Assembly: GCF_014203095.1 (NCBI RefSeq)
Contig: NZ_JACHIG010000001.1
Coordinates: 1,116,001 to 1,180,000, forward strand
DNA from: Prosthecobacter vanneervenii
Lineage (GTDB): Bacteria; Verrucomicrobiota; Verrucomicrobiia; Verrucomicrobiales; Verrucomicrobiaceae
Direction: 5' to 3'
DNA length: 64,000 nucleotides
The position numbers were made by a program, and so were the translations under genes. The notes under the pieces are model-generated. The model saw only the letters and a program-made list of their open reading frames with translations, was not told where the DNA came from and did not search any database. Position 1 is the first letter of the stretch, and every line of letters starts with the position of its first letter. This document shows positions 62,396-64,000 of the stretch, piece by piece.

Positions 62396-63889
62396 TTACT
62401 TGGCAGGTTCGGCGGCGGGCTTGGCGGGCTTGGCGGGCTCGGCAGCCGGTTTGGCGGGTTCAGCGGGCTTGGCCGGTTCCGGAGCCTTGGCGGGCTCGGC
62501 GGCAGGCTTGGCGGGCTCGGTGGGCTTCGCACCCGGGACGGCGTCCGGAGCGGGGGCGGGCTTGAGCTCGACCTTGGGGGCCTGGGGCAGCTGCGTGGGC
62601 GGGGTGGTGACGGAGACCGGTGGCGTGGTCACGGTGGTGGGTGTGGAGGAGGTGGTGCCGGGCAGGAAGCCTGGGACCATCTTTTTCACGTCAGGCAGGC
62701 CGGCTGGCTTGCCACCACTCGAGGCGGGATCGTCCTTTTTATCCGACGGGGCCGCGAGGATTTCAGAGCGCTTTTTCATGAGGGTGCTGACGGTGTACTC
62801 GCCCACTTCGAAAACCCAGCCTGCGAGCCTCTTCTCGTTGGCCAGCTTTTCTTCGAGGGTCTTGATCTCGGCGGCGAAGGCCTCGTCACTGGCCTTTTTC
62901 TCCTCGGGCTTCTCGTTCTTTTCAGCAGGGCGCACCTTGGGGAAGCTGGCGCTGACATTCACGGTGACGTAGTACTTGTCCGCACCGCCACCAGCCGGGG
63001 CGGGCTGCTTGGCGAGCTCCAAGTCATAGGTGAAGCCCTTGAAGGTGAGGAGCCGGGCCTTGGTGGCCCCCTTCATGGCGGCAGCCGCCTTGTCCTTGGG
63101 CAGCACATCGATAAAGGCGGCACCGGAGAGCAGCGTGCCGAGCGTGGCCTTGCCGGGATCGAGCTTCTCGCCGGGCTTGGCGTCCGCGAGGGTGAAGTCG
63201 CCGTTTTCCTCGGCACGGGTGGCTTTCCAGGAGTCTTCAGCTTTGGGCAGCGTGACCTCCACGGACTGGAGTCCCTGCACGTCGAAGAAGCCCTTGGCCA
63301 GCCAGGAGTCAGGCTTGGTGACGAGGTCAGGAAGCTGCTCGCCGATTTCCCAGATGGTGTCCTCGCCGACGACACGGACAAAGCGGTTGCTGTTGGCACC
63401 GCCGCCAAACATGTTCATCTGGTCGTTGGAGCTGCCGCCGGAGCTGGTGACCTTGCCGCCGAGCACGAGGGAGTACTTGAGCTGGTCCTTGTCATCATAC
63501 ATCTCAACAACGGTGCCGATGCCGTAGCCGGCGTCCGGGGTGTTGAGGTTGATCTTGCCCCAGGAGTCCTTGCCGATGCGGCGGCCGGCCTTGATCTTTT
63601 CATACTTGAGGCTGAGCAGAGCGGTCTGCAGCTTTTCCTTGTCGAGGGGATAGCCGCTGCGCTCCTGCACGACCCAGGTGTCGTTTTGCACCACGAGGGT
63701 GACTTCAGACTTCTCCTCCTTGATGCGCACTTTTTTGATGCCGTTGACATCAAAGGTGGGGAAGAGAAGCTCGCGCAGCTTGACGGTGGTCAGGTTGCGG
63801 TTCAGGCGGGAGTTGCGCTCATTGCCCTTGAACCAGGCAAAGCCCAGGATGAGGACGAGAGCGCTCAGGAGGATGATGATCTTCTTCAT
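62396..63889 (-). CDS. DUF4340 family membrane-anchored protein
   Basis: A 497-residue protein with an N-terminal membrane anchor (MKKIIILLSALVLILGFAWF) and the DUF4340 pattern in about 30-330: VVQNDTWVVQERSGYPLDKEKLQTALLSL, VEMYDDKDQLKYSLVLGG. The last 130 residues are a Pro/Ala/Lys linker (PAKPAAEPAK repeats), probably extended in the periplasm. DUF4340 genes follow GldG-like ABC auxiliary genes; the adjoining gene at the right edge fits that. It may belong to a gliding-type or surface export complex. Confidence 0.88.
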   Translation of the reverse strand: MKKIIILLSALVLILGFAWFKGNERNSRLNRNLTTVKLRELLFPTFDVNGIKKVRIKEEKSEVTLVVQNDTWVVQERSGYPLDKEKLQTALLSLKYEKIKAGRRIGKDSWGKINLNTPDAGYGIGTVVEMYDDKDQLKYSLVLGGKVTSSGGSSNDQMNMFGGGANSNRFVRVVGEDTIWEIGEQLPDLVTKPDSWLAKGFFDVQGLQSVEVTLPKAEDSWKATRAEENGDFTLADAKPGEKLDPGKATLGTLLSGAAFIDVLPKDKAAAAMKGATKARLLTFKGFTYDLELAKQPAPAGGGADKYYVTVNVSASFPKVRPAEKNEKPEEKKASDEAFAAEIKTLEEKLANEKRLAGWVFEVGEYTVSTLMKKRSEILAAPSDKKDDPASSGGKPAGLPDVKKMVPGFLPGTTSSTPTTVTTPPVSVTTPPTQLPQAPKVELKPAPAPDAVPGAKPTEPAKPAAEPAKAPEPAKPAEPAKPAAEPAKPAKPAAEPAK

Positions 63890-63933
63890 GGCGTATGAGC
63901 AGATGAGAATGAAATGCGTGGGGTGGTGAAGGA

Positions 63934-64000
63934 TCAGGCGGCGGCGGTGCGGACGCGGCGCTGCATGGCGAGGATGAGGCCCACGACGCCGACGATGAGC
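63934..64000 (-). CDS. C-terminal end of a membrane protein, probably GldG-like ABC auxiliary component (partial)
   Basis: Only the last 21 residues are in the window: LIVGVVGLILAMQRRVRTAA and stop, a final membrane helix with a basic tail. It lies 44 bases before DUF4340 on the same strand. In related genomes an ABC_transp_aux (GldG-like) gene precedes DUF4340, so this identity is inferred from position. Confidence 0.5.
   Translation of the reverse strand, partial: LIVGVVGLILAMQRRVRTAAA

Overview
The window looks like chromosome of a Verrucomicrobiota bacterium, most like the Prosthecobacter/Verrucomicrobium group. The evidence is gene content: a PVC-type membrane-bound dehydrogenase/cytochrome, a ThuA-domain protein, a Tat-exported DUF1501 protein, paired PQQ-type beta-propellers, a DUF1573 protein, an exosortase fused to EpsI, a kinase fused to an FGE-sulfatase domain, and a DUF4340 protein. 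Base composition is high in G+C except in a few inserted segments. This placement is an inference from gene families, since no rRNA gene is present.

Layout. 1-7.1 kb: infC (apparently with an AUA start), a zinc-ribbon membrane protein, aroE, then exported ThuA, cytochrome and esterase genes. 7.1-12 kb: a nucleotidyltransferase pair, ilvD divergent from a LysR regulator with a 15-bp palindrome across the regulator's start codon, and a DUF1501 gene. 12-20 kb: a two-protease-domain NfeD protein, small envelope proteins, a toxin-antitoxin module, a sugar isomerase-like gene, an EF-hand protein and an M20 peptidase. 20-31 kb: MFS transporter, def, tRNA-Ser(GCT), trmD, sucC, a pentapeptide protein, an amidohydrolase and a glycogen synthase. 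31-38 kb: exosortase-EpsI, ACT protein, penicillin-binding protein 2 and an MFS transporter. 38-47 kb is the accessory stretch: a restriction-modification operon, an HTH/Toprim/DUF3987 replication-like module full of repeats, three tandem MITE-like elements, and two immunity-type genes. 47-64 kb: kinase-PEGA-FGE protein, glycosyltransferases with a PIG-L deacetylase, DUF4303 gene, two beta-propellers, prepilin peptidase, VanX-like dipeptidase, pseudouridine synthase and DUF4340 protein.

The most unusual signal is an arrangement that occurs three times. A small cargo of selfish or conflict genes (type II toxin-antitoxin; type II restriction-modification; SUKH plus an unknown small gene) sits between direct copies of local host sequence: 27 bp exact, 99 bp at about 94 percent, and 42 bp with one mismatch. 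In two cases the duplicated host sequence is the 3' end of the neighbouring gene. In all three, the last cargo stop codon lies within about 4 bases of the distal copy. No recombinase is visible in any of them. This resembles the insertion with long target duplication proposed for restriction-modification genes in Helicobacter.

Several dispersed palindromic repeats fill the intergenic space: R1, about 213-221 bp with 17-bp terminal inverted repeats; R2, twin hairpins whose stems change sequence but stay paired; R3, a roughly 63-73 bp direct repeat joined to R1; and a 9-bp/64-bp repeat shared between the DUF3987 gene and its downstream region. No rRNA operon, CRISPR array, transposase or integrase was found.
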